64,000 nucleotides of DNA, from positions 33,405 through 97,404 of the forward strand of contig CAYPFO010000004.1 of assembly GCA_964410065.1 (NCBI GenBank), written 5' to 3'. A model generated the notes under the pieces. That model was not told the DNA's origin. It saw only the letters and a list, made by a program, of their open reading frames with translations, and did not search any database. Both the position numbers and the translations under genes were made by a program. Within the stretch, counting starts at the first letter, position 1. Every line of letters begins with the position of its first letter. This document shows positions 42,944-51,899 of this stretch, piece after piece. This stretch comes from Serpens sp964410065 (lineage in GTDB: Bacteria; Pseudomonadota; Gammaproteobacteria; Pseudomonadales; Pseudomonadaceae).

Positions 42944-44643
42944 TGGAGTTCTGGCCGCACTGGCTGCGCCCCGCGTGGCTGTTGCTCGCTCCCCTGCTCG
43001 GCTGGCTGCTCTGGCAGCTGTGGCACCGCGAGCGGCGAGCCGGCCGCTGGCAGCAGATCCTGCCCAGCGCCTTTCATAGCCTGCTGCTCACCCGCAGCAA
43101 CGGGCGTGGCAATCGCCTGCCGTGGATCGCGCTGGGCTTGGCCTGGCTGTTGGCCCTCTTGGCACTGCTCGGACCCAGTTGGCAGCAACTGGAACAAACC
43201 GTCGACAAACCGGCCGATCCACTGGTGATCATGATCGACCTGACGCCGCAGATGCTGGCGAGCGACACCCCACCCAATCGTCTGGAACAGGCCCGGCGCA
43301 AGATCCTCGACCTGCTCGAGGCCCGCCGGGACGCCCAGACCGCCGTCGTCGTGTATGCCGGCAGCGCCCATGTGCTGGTGCCGTTGTCGGACGACATGGC
43401 CACCACGCACAACCTGCTCGACGCGCTCAAGCCCTCGATCATGCCCGAGCCGGGCCAACGTGCCGACCTGGCCGTGGCCAAAGCCCTCGACCTGCTGCGC
43501 CAGGGCGCTCGCGATCAGGGGCGGCTGCTGCTGATCACCGGTGATCTGAGCGATGCGGAACGCAGCGCCATCGCCCGACAACTGGGTCGGCAAGGCGAAC
43601 GACTGCGCCTGCTGGGCATGGGCACGCCACAGGGCGCACCCATTCTTCAGGAGGGAGGCGGCTACCTGTTGGATGACCAGGGCGCAATCAAACTGTCCCG
43701 ACTCGACAGCGCTTCACTCAATCGCTTCGCCGATGAGATTGGTGCCCGCTATGCATCCTGGCGCCTGGATGACGGCGACCTACGAACGCTGGACCTTCTC
43801 GACGCTCCGCAGCATTTACGCGAAGAAGGCGGCGAGCGTGTCCGCCTCGCCCACTGGGTCGACCAAGGCCACTGGCTGCTACTGCCCCTGCTGCTGCTCG
43901 CCGCCTGCGCGGGACGGCGCGGCTGGTTGTTCTGCCTGCCCTTGCTGCTGGTCTTGCCGCAGCCCGGGTATGCCTGGAGTTTCGATGACCTGTGGCTGCG
44001 CGCCGATCAACAAGGCCAGCGCCTGCTCGATGCGCAGCGTCCCGCCGAAGCCGCGCAGCGCTTCACTGACCCGCTACGCCAGGGGCATGCCCTGTATCAG
44101 GCCGGTGATTACCCCGCCGCCGCTCAGCGCTTCGCCGAGGGCGACAGCGCCGCCGACCACTACAATCGCGGCAACGCCCTGGCCCAGGCCGGCGAGCTGC
44201 AGGCTGCGTTGGAGGCCTACGATCAAGCCTTGGTCTTGCAGCCGGAACTGCCCCAGGCCCTGCACAACCGCACGCTGATCGAAAATCTGCTGCGCGAGCG
44301 TGAAGAAGAACAGCAGCACGACGACAGTCCGTCATCCAGTAGTACACCCCAGCCATCCCCTGCCGGCACCGCCAGTCAGAAAAGCCCGGAGCGCGACGCG
44401 GATAACAACCCCGAGGGCGAATCCTTGGAGACCGACGGCGCATCGACCACCCCGGCCAGGGGCACCGCCAGCGAGTCGGATAGCGAGCAACCGGCTCATG
44501 CCACCGCGCAACCGGCCGATGCGCTGGGTGACGAACGCCGCCAGGCGCTGGAACAATGGCTGCGCCAGATACCCGATGACCCCGCCGAACTGCTGCGCCG
44601 CAAGTTCTGGTATGAACAACAAACCAGGGATCCCCAGCAATGA
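42943..44643 (+). CDS. batB: BatB/BatC fusion: VWA domain plus TPR
   Basis: The 566-residue protein joins membrane helices and a VWA domain (about 1-300) to a second helix pair (WLLLPLLLLAACAGRRGWLFCLPLLL). A periplasmic TPR part (HYNRGNALAQAGELQAALEAYDQALVLQPELPQALHNR) and a Ser/Pro/Gln-rich tail follow. It combines BatB and BatC in one chain, as is usual in pseudomonads. The MIDAS sequence is altered (MIDLTPQMLASD instead of DxSxS), so metal binding by this VWA is doubtful. Confidence 0.87.
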   Translation: MEFWPHWLRPAWLLLAPLLGWLLWQLWHRERRAGRWQQILPSAFHSLLLTRSNGRGNRLPWIALGLAWLLALLALLGPSWQQLEQTVDKPADPLVIMIDLTPQMLASDTPPNRLEQARRKILDLLEARRDAQTAVVVYAGSAHVLVPLSDDMATTHNLLDALKPSIMPEPGQRADLAVAKALDLLRQGARDQGRLLLITGDLSDAERSAIARQLGRQGERLRLLGMGTPQGAPILQEGGGYLLDDQGAIKLSRLDSASLNRFADEIGARYASWRLDDGDLRTLDLLDAPQHLREEGGERVRLAHWVDQGHWLLLPLLLLAACAGRRGWLFCLPLLLVLPQPGYAWSFDDLWLRADQQGQRLLDAQRPAEAAQRFTDPLRQGHALYQAGDYPAAAQRFAEGDSAADHYNRGNALAQAGELQAALEAYDQALVLQPELPQALHNRTLIENLLREREEEQQHDDSPSSSSTPQPSPAGTASQKSPERDADNNPEGESLETDGASTTPARGTASESDSEQPAHATAQPADALGDERRQALEQWLRQIPDDPAELLRRKFWYEQQTRDPQQ

Positions 44644-46268
44644 TGCGCCTGCTCTGCGTCTTTTTCTTCTGCCTGCTCAGCGGCCTGGCCAGCGCCGAGG
44701 CCCGGCTGCACGCCAGTGTCGATCGCCAGCAGATCAGCATGGGCGAAACCCTGCAACTGAGCCTGGAAGTCGCCGGCGTAACGCTGGCCGGCAAGCCGGA
44801 CCTCAGCCCCTTGCAGCCGCTGTTCAAGGTGCTCGATAGTCAGCAGATCAACCGCCTGGTCACCGTTGACGGCGTGGCCCACACCATCACCCGCTGGACC
44901 ATTGCCCTGGCGCCCCGGCAAACCGGCTTCGTGGTCATCCCGCCCCTGAAGCTGGGCGAGGCTTGGTCCACGCCGATCACCTTGCATGTCACCCCGGCCC
45001 AGGCCCCCGCCGATGCACCCGGCAAGCTCGCCCCGGTGTTCATCGACGCCAGCCTCGACCGGGACAGCGTCTATGTGCAGGCACAGGTGGTACTCACCCT
45101 GCGCATCTATCATTCGGTAACACTGTTCGATGACAGTGCCCTGACTCCGTTGCAGACACCCGAAGCCCGCGTTGAACAGCTCGGCAAGCCGATCACCTAT
45201 GAAAAAATGGTGAACGGTGTGCGCCACGGCGTCATCGAAATTCGTTATGCGATTTTCCCCTTGCGCAGCGGCGACATCGAACTGCCGGCGCAGGTGTTCA
45301 GCGCCACCTTGGTCGAACGCAACAATCCTGACCAGCTCAACCCCTTCGGCCCGCGTTCCGGCCGTACCGTGCGGGTTACCTCGCCGGCCATTCCGCTGCG
45401 GGTCAAGGCCAAGCCCGCCGACTACCCGAGCGACGCGCCCTGGCTGCCCGCCAGGGCCCTGACCCTGAGCGAAACCTGGACCCCCGAACCGGACCAGGCC
45501 AGTGTCGGCGACTCGCTGACCCGCCAACTGGTCCTGCGCGCCGAAGGCCTGTCCAGCACCCAGTTGCCGCCGCTGCCGGCCACGCAAAGTGCCGAACTGC
45601 GCCATTACCCGGACCAGCCCAAACTGAGCAACGAAACCACCGAACTGGGCCTGGTCGGCAGTCGCGAACAGAGCGAAGCGCTGGTGCCCAGTCGCGCCGG
45701 CCAGGTGCAGGTGCCTGCCGTTGAAATCGTCTGGTGGAACACGCAAACCGACAACCTGGAACGCACCCTGTTGCCGGCGCGCAGCTTTGCCGTGGCCAGC
45801 AACCCGCAGCTGGACATGGCACCGCCGGTTATCCAGTCGGCGCCCCGCCAGATGCTGTGGCCCTGGCAGCTGAGCAGCGCACTGCTGGCCTGCACCACAC
45901 TGCTCGGTTTCGGCCTGTGGTGGCACGCCCGGCGCCAGCCCGCCATTCAGCGCGCCGCGCTCAATGCCCCGAGCACGCGCAGTCTGCTTGACGACCTCAA
46001 GCGCGCCTGTCTGGCCAACGATCCGCAGGCCACCCGGCATGCACTGGACGCCTGGGCCCGTGCGCACCCGGAAACCCTCGCCGACATGGCTGCGCGCCAC
46101 GTGCCGCTGTCCGATGCCCTGGATGGCCTCAATGGCGTGCTGTACAGCGAAACCGAACAAACCTGGAACGGCGAAGCCTTATGGAAAGCCATCCGCGACC
46201 TGCCCGAGCCGCAACGGGGCGGCGGCCAGGCCACCGACACCGCCCTGCCACCGCTGTATCCGCTCTGA
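44640..46268 (+). CDS. batD: BatD-type membrane protein
   Basis: The 542-residue protein has a signal peptide (1-20, LSGLASAEA), two or three beta-sandwich domains (RLHASVDRQQISMGETLQLSLEVAG and the SFALNPQ-like strands), a membrane helix near 400 (LSSALLACTTLLGFGLWWHARR) and a cytoplasmic tail. This order is that of BatD (oxygen-tolerance-like protein). It closes the moxR operon, overlapping the previous gene by 4 bases. Confidence 0.88.
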   Translation: MMRLLCVFFFCLLSGLASAEARLHASVDRQQISMGETLQLSLEVAGVTLAGKPDLSPLQPLFKVLDSQQINRLVTVDGVAHTITRWTIALAPRQTGFVVIPPLKLGEAWSTPITLHVTPAQAPADAPGKLAPVFIDASLDRDSVYVQAQVVLTLRIYHSVTLFDDSALTPLQTPEARVEQLGKPITYEKMVNGVRHGVIEIRYAIFPLRSGDIELPAQVFSATLVERNNPDQLNPFGPRSGRTVRVTSPAIPLRVKAKPADYPSDAPWLPARALTLSETWTPEPDQASVGDSLTRQLVLRAEGLSSTQLPPLPATQSAELRHYPDQPKLSNETTELGLVGSREQSEALVPSRAGQVQVPAVEIVWWNTQTDNLERTLLPARSFAVASNPQLDMAPPVIQSAPRQMLWPWQLSSALLACTTLLGFGLWWHARRQPAIQRAALNAPSTRSLLDDLKRACLANDPQATRHALDAWARAHPETLADMAARHVPLSDALDGLNGVLYSETEQTWNGEALWKAIRDLPEPQRGGGQATDTALPPLYPL

Positions 46269-46307
46269 GCGTGGGGCACCTTTTCTCTACCAACGGAACT
46301 CTCTTAC

Positions 46308-46760
46308 ATGACCGCTGATCTCGACCCTGTCTGGGTGCAGATGTGCAACGCCGCCGAACTCGACCCGAGCCGTCGCCTGACCGCCCGCCAGGCGGTGCTG
46401 GACAGCAGCGCGGCCTTGGAGTGCACGCTGTACCGTCCCGACGACAACGATCCGGACGCCGAGGAGGAAGAACTCGGCGATGCCCGCATTTTGTTCACCG
46501 GCGCCTTCCAGGCTCCCGAGGCGTGGAGCGAGGCCGAACGCGCCGATTTCTTCGGCGAGGAAGACCCCGAGCAGTTCGTGACGGCCGACATCGAATGCAC
46601 GGAATCCCCTGCCTCACCGCGCTTTTTCACCGTCGAGCCGGGCGACTACGTGGCCGTGATGGAGAATGGCGTGGTGGTGATGTATTACCTGTACGACTGC
46701 CAGGAAGATGAACAAGGACTGCATGGCGTGCTGATTCGCGATGAGCAGGAGCTGTTCTGA
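46308..46760 (+). CDS. Conserved hypothetical acidic protein
   Basis: The 150-residue product is soluble and acidic, with DDNDPDAEEEELGDARILFTGAF, then VEPGDYVAVMENGVVVMYYLYDCQEDEQG and LIRDEQELF. The regular strand pattern of the last 50 residues suggests a small beta domain. It starts 39 bases after batD and may be read from the same message. I know of no function for it. Confidence 0.68.
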   Translation: MTADLDPVWVQMCNAAELDPSRRLTARQAVLDSSAALECTLYRPDDNDPDAEEEELGDARILFTGAFQAPEAWSEAERADFFGEEDPEQFVTADIECTESPASPRFFTVEPGDYVAVMENGVVVMYYLYDCQEDEQGLHGVLIRDEQELF

Positions 46761-46794
46761 GCCAGCCCCTCGCGGATTAACCAAGGCTTGCGGC

Positions 46795-46860
46795 GTAGGG
46801 GCGCCCGACCCGTTGCAGAGAATTTGGGTGGGGCACCACCACGGGCGGGCCCGCCCCTAC
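46795..46860. repeat. GTAGGGGCGCCCG palindromic repeat
   Basis: The left end gtaggggcgcccgacccgt and right end acgggcgggcccgcccctac form an imperfect inverted pair with a 28-base spacer. It belongs to the same style of intergenic element as the type I and II repeats, with different inner sequence. Confidence 0.65.
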
Positions 46861-47031
46861 GGTTATGTACGCGTTATGGTTTTGGCATAGGCCATTTCTC
46901 TGGCCTCCATAGCCACTCGTCTGCCCCCAAGGGATAGCAGCACGATAGAATCAACGTCATGTTCTTTGCGAACGCCTGCGGCTTAGCGCGCTGCGTTCCG
47001 GCGGTTTTTTTCTGGTTACCAAGGAGTTGTC

Positions 47032-47925
47032 ATGTCGTCTTACCAGCCAGGGATTCTTGCCTCGCCGGTGCCTCTTCTGGCCCGACATCTGTTTTTTACC
47101 CTCGAGGTGGCGGATGCCCTGCCGGCGGCCCTCGATCGCCTCGGCCAGCTCGTCAACGGCGATGCGACTGTGGTCGGCTTTGGCGATTCACTGGTCCAAG
47201 CCCTGCCTGCCAAGATCGACGGCCTGCGCACCTTCCCGGCCATCTGCGGCGTGGGGGTGGATGTTCCCTCTACCCAGCATGCGCTGTGGTGCTGGCTGCG
47301 CGGTGAGGATCGCGGCGAACTGCTGCACCGTACCCGCGCGTTGGAGGCCGCACTGGCGCCGGCGCTGCGCCTGGTGCAGGCGACCGACGCGTTCCGTTAC
47401 AAAACCGGTCATGACCTGACGGGCTATGAGGACGGCACAGAGAACCCCAAGGGTGATGACGCGCTGCACGCCGCCTTTGTCAGCAATGCACCGGCCGGCA
47501 TGGAAGGTGGCAGCTTCGCCGCGCTCCAGCACTGGGTGCATGACCTCGACCAGTTCGCGACCTTTTCACCCCTTGAGCAGGACCATGTCATGGGCCGGCG
47601 CAAGAGCGATAACGAAGAGATCGAGAACGCGCCCGAATCGGCCCACGTCAAGCGCACCGCACAAGAGAGCTTCAGCCCGGAAGCCTTTATGCTGCGCCGC
47701 TCCATGCCCTGGTCCGATGGCCAGCAGGCCGGCCTGCTGTTTCTCGCCTTCGGTCATTCCTTCACGGCGTTCGACGTGCAGATGCGCCGCATGGCCGGCC
47801 TTGATGACGGCATTATCGACGCGCTGTTCCGCTTCAGCCGCCCGATAACCGGCGGTTACTACTGGTGCCCGCCGGTGAGCACTGGCCATCTCGACCTGAG
47901 CGCGCTGCGTCTGCACCAGCAGTAA
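47032..47925 (+). CDS. Dyp-type peroxidase (YfeX-like)
   Basis: The 297-residue heme peroxidase carries the signature GYEDGTENPKGDD (the GxxDG motif with the distal Asp), a proximal His in ESAHVKRTAQ and the conserved Arg in MLRRSMPW. There is no Tat signal, so it is cytoplasmic, like YfeX. Members oxidise dyes and porphyrinogens with peroxide. No encapsulin gene is adjacent. AAGGAG lies upstream of the ATG. Confidence 0.93.
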   Translation: MSSYQPGILASPVPLLARHLFFTLEVADALPAALDRLGQLVNGDATVVGFGDSLVQALPAKIDGLRTFPAICGVGVDVPSTQHALWCWLRGEDRGELLHRTRALEAALAPALRLVQATDAFRYKTGHDLTGYEDGTENPKGDDALHAAFVSNAPAGMEGGSFAALQHWVHDLDQFATFSPLEQDHVMGRRKSDNEEIENAPESAHVKRTAQESFSPEAFMLRRSMPWSDGQQAGLLFLAFGHSFTAFDVQMRRMAGLDDGIIDALFRFSRPITGGYYWCPPVSTGHLDLSALRLHQQ

Positions 47926-47941
47926 GCCTGCCCTCGCCGTT

Positions 47942-47974
47942 CCCTCGCCCGACCGTGACGGTCGCGCGCGAGGG
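47942..47974. terminator. Hairpin between convergent Dyp peroxidase and SGNH genes
   Basis: The stem ccctcgc/gcgaggg encloses an inner cgaccg/cggtcg stem. It stands between the stop codons of two converging genes and has a short T tract on the + side only. Confidence 0.6.
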
Positions 47975-47983
47975 GTTCGATGT

Positions 47984-48922
47984 TCAGTAACCTTTGAAAC
48001 CGATCAAGTAGTCACGCACCCACTCGGCGACCTTGCGATTGCCCGCTTCATTCAGATGAATATCGTCGTCGCGCAAGGAGTGCGGTGGAATGCCCTTCTG
48101 ATAATCGGCGACATCACGGGGATCCGACGGGTCATAGCTTTGCACCAGCAACTGCCAGACATCGAGGAAGTTGTTGGGGTAGGCATTGCGCAAGCCATCG
48201 CGGATCTCGACGAAGTAGTGGTAGTTCGGCGCACCCATGTACTCGTCGCGGTAATTGCCATTGGGTGGCGAGAGCACCACAAAGCGCTTGTTGAGGGGTT
48301 TGAGGAACTCGACCATGGCGCGCACATCGGATAAGACTTGCGCCGGTTCGTCATAGTTGTTGCGCCCCGCCCAGATCACCGCAATCTCGAAGTCGGTCTC
48401 GCCCACGTCGGGAATGAATGGCAATGCCACCGGCACCTCGACGGCGGCGCCTGGCGCTGAGCGGATGAATTCGTAGGTTTCCTGGGACAGTCGCCGCAGC
48501 TCCCCCTCGACGCCGCCAATACGCCCAGTGATCACCTGCTTGCCGTAGATGCCCATGGGCGTGACGGTGAACGACTCCACCCGCACCGCACCACTGGCGG
48601 GGATCCGTCCGCCCACGAACGTCATGTAGGTGGGCCGGCCGCCTTGTCGGGCGGCGATTTGCGCACTGGTGTTGCCGCCCACCCCGCGGCTGGTCACGGG
48701 ACGGCCGGTGAGCTTGGCCAGAATGCGCGGGTAGGACGCACTGGTCAGCGAGTCTCCCCAGCACACAATCGAAGGCAGTCCGTGCAGCCATTTTTCCGTT
48801 GTGCCCTGAACATACTGGCCGCTCGCAGTACTGGAATATCCCGAGACGTGGGGCATAACCCGGTCGGATGCGGCCTGGGCCATACAGGCCAGAACCAGTA
48901 CGAGGCCGGCGAGAATTCTCAT
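47984..48922 (-). CDS. Secreted SGNH/GDSL-like hydrolase
   Basis: The 312-residue protein starts MRILAGLVLVLACMAQAASDRV with a signal peptide and has the four SGNH blocks: CWGDSLTS (Ser), GVGGNTSAQIA (Gly), WAGRNNYDE (Asn) and RDDDIHLNEAGN (Asp-His pair). Such enzymes are esterases, lipases or carbohydrate deacetylases. The preference is unknown. A neighbouring membrane acyltransferase, encoded divergently 234 bases away, suggests a matched acetylation/deacetylation role, but this is speculation. The longer frame to 48967 adds 15 residues with no SD. Confidence 0.86.
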   Translation of the reverse strand: MRILAGLVLVLACMAQAASDRVMPHVSGYSSTASGQYVQGTTEKWLHGLPSIVCWGDSLTSASYPRILAKLTGRPVTSRGVGGNTSAQIAARQGGRPTYMTFVGGRIPASGAVRVESFTVTPMGIYGKQVITGRIGGVEGELRRLSQETYEFIRSAPGAAVEVPVALPFIPDVGETDFEIAVIWAGRNNYDEPAQVLSDVRAMVEFLKPLNKRFVVLSPPNGNYRDEYMGAPNYHYFVEIRDGLRNAYPNNFLDVWQLLVQSYDPSDPRDVADYQKGIPPHSLRDDDIHLNEAGNRKVAEWVRDYLIGFKGY

Positions 48923-49156
48923 ATATCGCTCCTGCGAAAAAACCTGTCCAAATCCCATGCCGACCAAGGGAATCAGCGGGCCGAAGTCTTCGGTCTAGCT
49001 GTTTTTGACCGCTTGTCAAAACCCGCGGCGCACGTTCTTTGCCTACCGCCACGGCTGCTTTACTTAATTTCTCCAGGGCCGGATACCCGTCTGCCCGTTT
49101 CCCTTACTAGAGCACACTTGGATGTGGCTCGTTAACCGACAGAAATGGAGTTCTGC

Positions 49157-50221
49157 ATGCCTTCCGCTGCCCCGCTTATTCCCGACAAACTCGACAGCAT
49201 CCAGTTACTGCGCGCGCTCGCGGCCACTGCGGTGGTCGTCTACCACATTCCGCTGCTTCGCAACGGTGCCTGGGGAGTCGACATTTTCTTCGTCATCAGC
49301 GGCTTCATCATGGCGTTGGTCACCGCCAAGCCGACCCGGCACTTCCTCACCAAACGGATTATCCGTGTCGTCCCTCTTTACTGGCTGGGCACATTGGGGG
49401 TATTCGCCATTGCCCTGTTGTTGCCGAGTCTGCTGGACAACACCACGGCGGATCTTGAAGGGCTGATCAAGTCACTGCTGTTCGTCCCCTACCAGAAAGG
49501 CGAGTACGTGCAGCCGCTGCTGTTCCTGGGCTGGACGCTGAATTTCGAGATGTTCTTTTATGCCCTGTTCGCCTTGTCCATGGCTATCAACCATCGCCAC
49601 CGACTGCTGATCTGCTCCGTGGTGATCGCGGCGCTGGTGCTGCTGGGCCAATTGATGCGGTTCGACGCGGTGGTGCCGGCTTTTTATACGGACGCGATTC
49701 TTCTCGAGTTCATCTTCGGCATGGGCTGTTATGCCCTGTATGCACGCACGGCGGCCTGGCGCGCCAGCCTGTCCACCGGCACGCGCTGGGCGCTGGTGGC
49801 GCTGGGTGTAGTCTGCCTGGCCTGCCTGCCGTTCAGCGACGTGCTGGAGCCCATGCTCGGGCGCGCCGGCTACTGGGGCATTCCGGCGCTGCTCGGGTTC
49901 CTGGCGATTGTGCATGGCCTGTCGAGCCTCCGGCTGCCCACGGCGGTGGTGCTGATCGGCGACGCCAGCTTCTCCTTGTACCTGTTCCATCCCTATGTGA
50001 TGAAAGCGTTCAACAAGGTTGTCCCGGTATTTGACACACCCAGCGCCCTCGCCTACCTGGCCACGCCGCTGGCTATCGGGCTTTGCTACCTGGTGGCGGT
50101 CATCATGTACCGCCGGGTGGAAGTGCCGATGACCAACGGGTTACGCGCCCTCGTGCTGGACCGTCGCCCAACCGAGCTGGTGGTGTTGCCCGTCCCCAGC
50201 AAGGTCGTCAGCGAGCGGTAA
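49157..50221 (+). CDS. Acyltransferase 3 family membrane protein
   Basis: The 354-residue protein has about ten membrane helices and the family opening LDSIQLLRALAATAVVVYHIPLLRNGAWGVDIFFVISGFIMAL, including the active-site His in VVYHIP. These proteins acetylate or succinylate surface polysaccharides, lipids or antibiotics. The ATG at 49157 is preferred because GGAG lies 6 bases upstream; the ATG at 49145 is in frame as well. It is convergent with the phospholipase-D-like gene. Confidence 0.9.
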   Translation: MPSAAPLIPDKLDSIQLLRALAATAVVVYHIPLLRNGAWGVDIFFVISGFIMALVTAKPTRHFLTKRIIRVVPLYWLGTLGVFAIALLLPSLLDNTTADLEGLIKSLLFVPYQKGEYVQPLLFLGWTLNFEMFFYALFALSMAINHRHRLLICSVVIAALVLLGQLMRFDAVVPAFYTDAILLEFIFGMGCYALYARTAAWRASLSTGTRWALVALGVVCLACLPFSDVLEPMLGRAGYWGIPALLGFLAIVHGLSSLRLPTAVVLIGDASFSLYLFHPYVMKAFNKVVPVFDTPSALAYLATPLAIGLCYLVAVIMYRRVEVPMTNGLRALVLDRRPTELVVLPVPSKVVSER

Positions 50222-50229
50222 ACGCGGGG

Positions 50230-51804
50230 TCATAGCAGCCAGTCAATGGGCAGCAGCGCCAGCACACCCACCCCCAGGCGTTGCCAGACACTGGTATGAG
50301 GTTCGCGGGTATGGCGCACGGCCTGCCCGTCGACTTGCTCGAGCCAGTAGAGCTGGTTGTCGTCCGTCAGGCGCACTTCGTAGGCCGTGCGGGCGATGCC
50401 GCTCTTGAACATGTCGTCAATCTGACCGGCCAAGTGCGAACTGTCGATCACCAATCCCAGCTCGGTATTCAGGTTGACCGAGCGCGGATCGAAATTGAAC
50501 GAGCCGACAAATACACGCTGGCGATCCACCGCGAAGGTTTTGGCATGCAGACTGGAGCCGGAACTGCCGAACGGGCCGCTGCGCTTGCGCTTGTCCATTT
50601 CAGGATTCAATCGACGCATTTCATACAGCTCGATGCCCGCTTCGAGCAACGCCTTGCGGTGTTTGGCATAGCCGGAATGCACGGCCGTCACATCGGTGGC
50701 ATCCAGCGAATTGGTCAGGATGCGTACCTTGACGCCCTGCTTCGCCAACGAAACGAAAGACTCGACTCCCGCGTGGGTGGGCACGAAATACGGAGAAACC
50801 AGTTCCACATCGCTGCGCGGCACACCGATGATTTCCTGCAACTGATAAGGCAGCAGCGCTTCGGGCTCGGCCTGGCCCAGCCCCTTTGCCGGGTCATCGC
50901 TGACCAGGCGGGTGGGGGACCACTGGAACGTCAGCGATCCCTCCAGCATCTGGCCGATGAAGTTCGACTCACGGATGGCCTGCACATAACTGGCAGCGGC
51001 AGGGCTGCGCTCCACCAGCGAGGCGGAGGCCGCCAGGCGCGAGAGCTGTTCGGGATCGGCCGGCGGCAACAGCAGCCCGATGGGATAACTGGATTCGCTG
51101 GCCCAGTAGCGGTCGAAATCGTTCGACACATCCTTGGCTACCGGCCCCACGGCGATCACGTCCAGATCCGCGAACAGCACGCCGTCGCCGGCACCGAAGT
51201 ATTCATCGCCAATATTGCGTCCGCCGACGATGGTCGCCTGGCTGTCGGCAGTGAAGGTTTTGTTGTGCATGCGCCGGTTAAGCCGCGAAAAGTCGCTGAG
51301 AAAGCCGAACGCGCGCGGACTGCGCACCAGGAATGGATTGAACAGCCGAACCTCGATCAACGGATGCGCATCCAGCGCACGCAGGGTCGGGTCCAGGCCC
51401 GAGGTATTGTTGTCGTCGAGCAACAGCCGCACGCGCACCCCGCGGTCGGCGGCCTCGTGCAGCGTTTCGAACAACAGCGTGCCGGTCATATCGCCGCGCC
51501 AGATGTAGTACTGCACATCGAGCGTGCGCTCGGCGGCGCGGGCCAGTAGCACACGGGCAGCGAAGGCGTCTTGGGCATCGGCTAGCGGAAAGATGCCGGA
51601 GAGCCCTGGGTGAGCCTCGATCTCTGACGCCAGGGCACGGCCCAGCGCAGTGGCGGCAGACTCGGCAGGTTCGAGAGTTTTCGAGTCAAGGCGCCCGTCC
51701 AGCGGCGGCAGCGATTTGCAGCCTGCCAACAAGGCGACGCACAGGCCGCCAATCAACGTCCAGCGCGTCACATCTCCCAGCACCTGTACCCAGTCCGCCA
51801 TCAT
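50230..51804 (-). CDS. Phospholipase D-like lipoprotein (cardiolipin synthase-like)
   Basis: The 524-residue protein has a lipobox ALLAGC (Cys29) and two HKD domains: HNKTFTADSQATIVGGRN in the first half and HAKTFAVDRQRVFVGSFNFDPRS in the second. The layout fits the ClsC/PLDc-type periplasmic enzymes. Typical activity is phosphatidyl transfer to make cardiolipin or hydrolysis of phospholipid. The lipoprotein signal implies attachment to a membrane on its periplasmic side. Confidence 0.9.
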   Translation of the reverse strand: MMADWVQVLGDVTRWTLIGGLCVALLAGCKSLPPLDGRLDSKTLEPAESAATALGRALASEIEAHPGLSGIFPLADAQDAFAARVLLARAAERTLDVQYYIWRGDMTGTLLFETLHEAADRGVRVRLLLDDNNTSGLDPTLRALDAHPLIEVRLFNPFLVRSPRAFGFLSDFSRLNRRMHNKTFTADSQATIVGGRNIGDEYFGAGDGVLFADLDVIAVGPVAKDVSNDFDRYWASESSYPIGLLLPPADPEQLSRLAASASLVERSPAAASYVQAIRESNFIGQMLEGSLTFQWSPTRLVSDDPAKGLGQAEPEALLPYQLQEIIGVPRSDVELVSPYFVPTHAGVESFVSLAKQGVKVRILTNSLDATDVTAVHSGYAKHRKALLEAGIELYEMRRLNPEMDKRKRSGPFGSSGSSLHAKTFAVDRQRVFVGSFNFDPRSVNLNTELGLVIDSSHLAGQIDDMFKSGIARTAYEVRLTDDNQLYWLEQVDGQAVRHTREPHTSVWQRLGVGVLALLPIDWLL

Positions 51805-51899
51805 TTTTCAGTCATCCCTTTGACCAGCAGTCAACGCCACGAGCGCGGCAGTATAAGGAAACGCCGCCTGGCAGGCCGTGCCAGACGGTTCGCCGCAGG

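Noticed and set aside
44496..46160. 554-residue minus-strand frame across batD
   Set aside because: The plus-strand BatD has a signal peptide and expected overlaps in an operon; the minus frame is a codon-position shadow.
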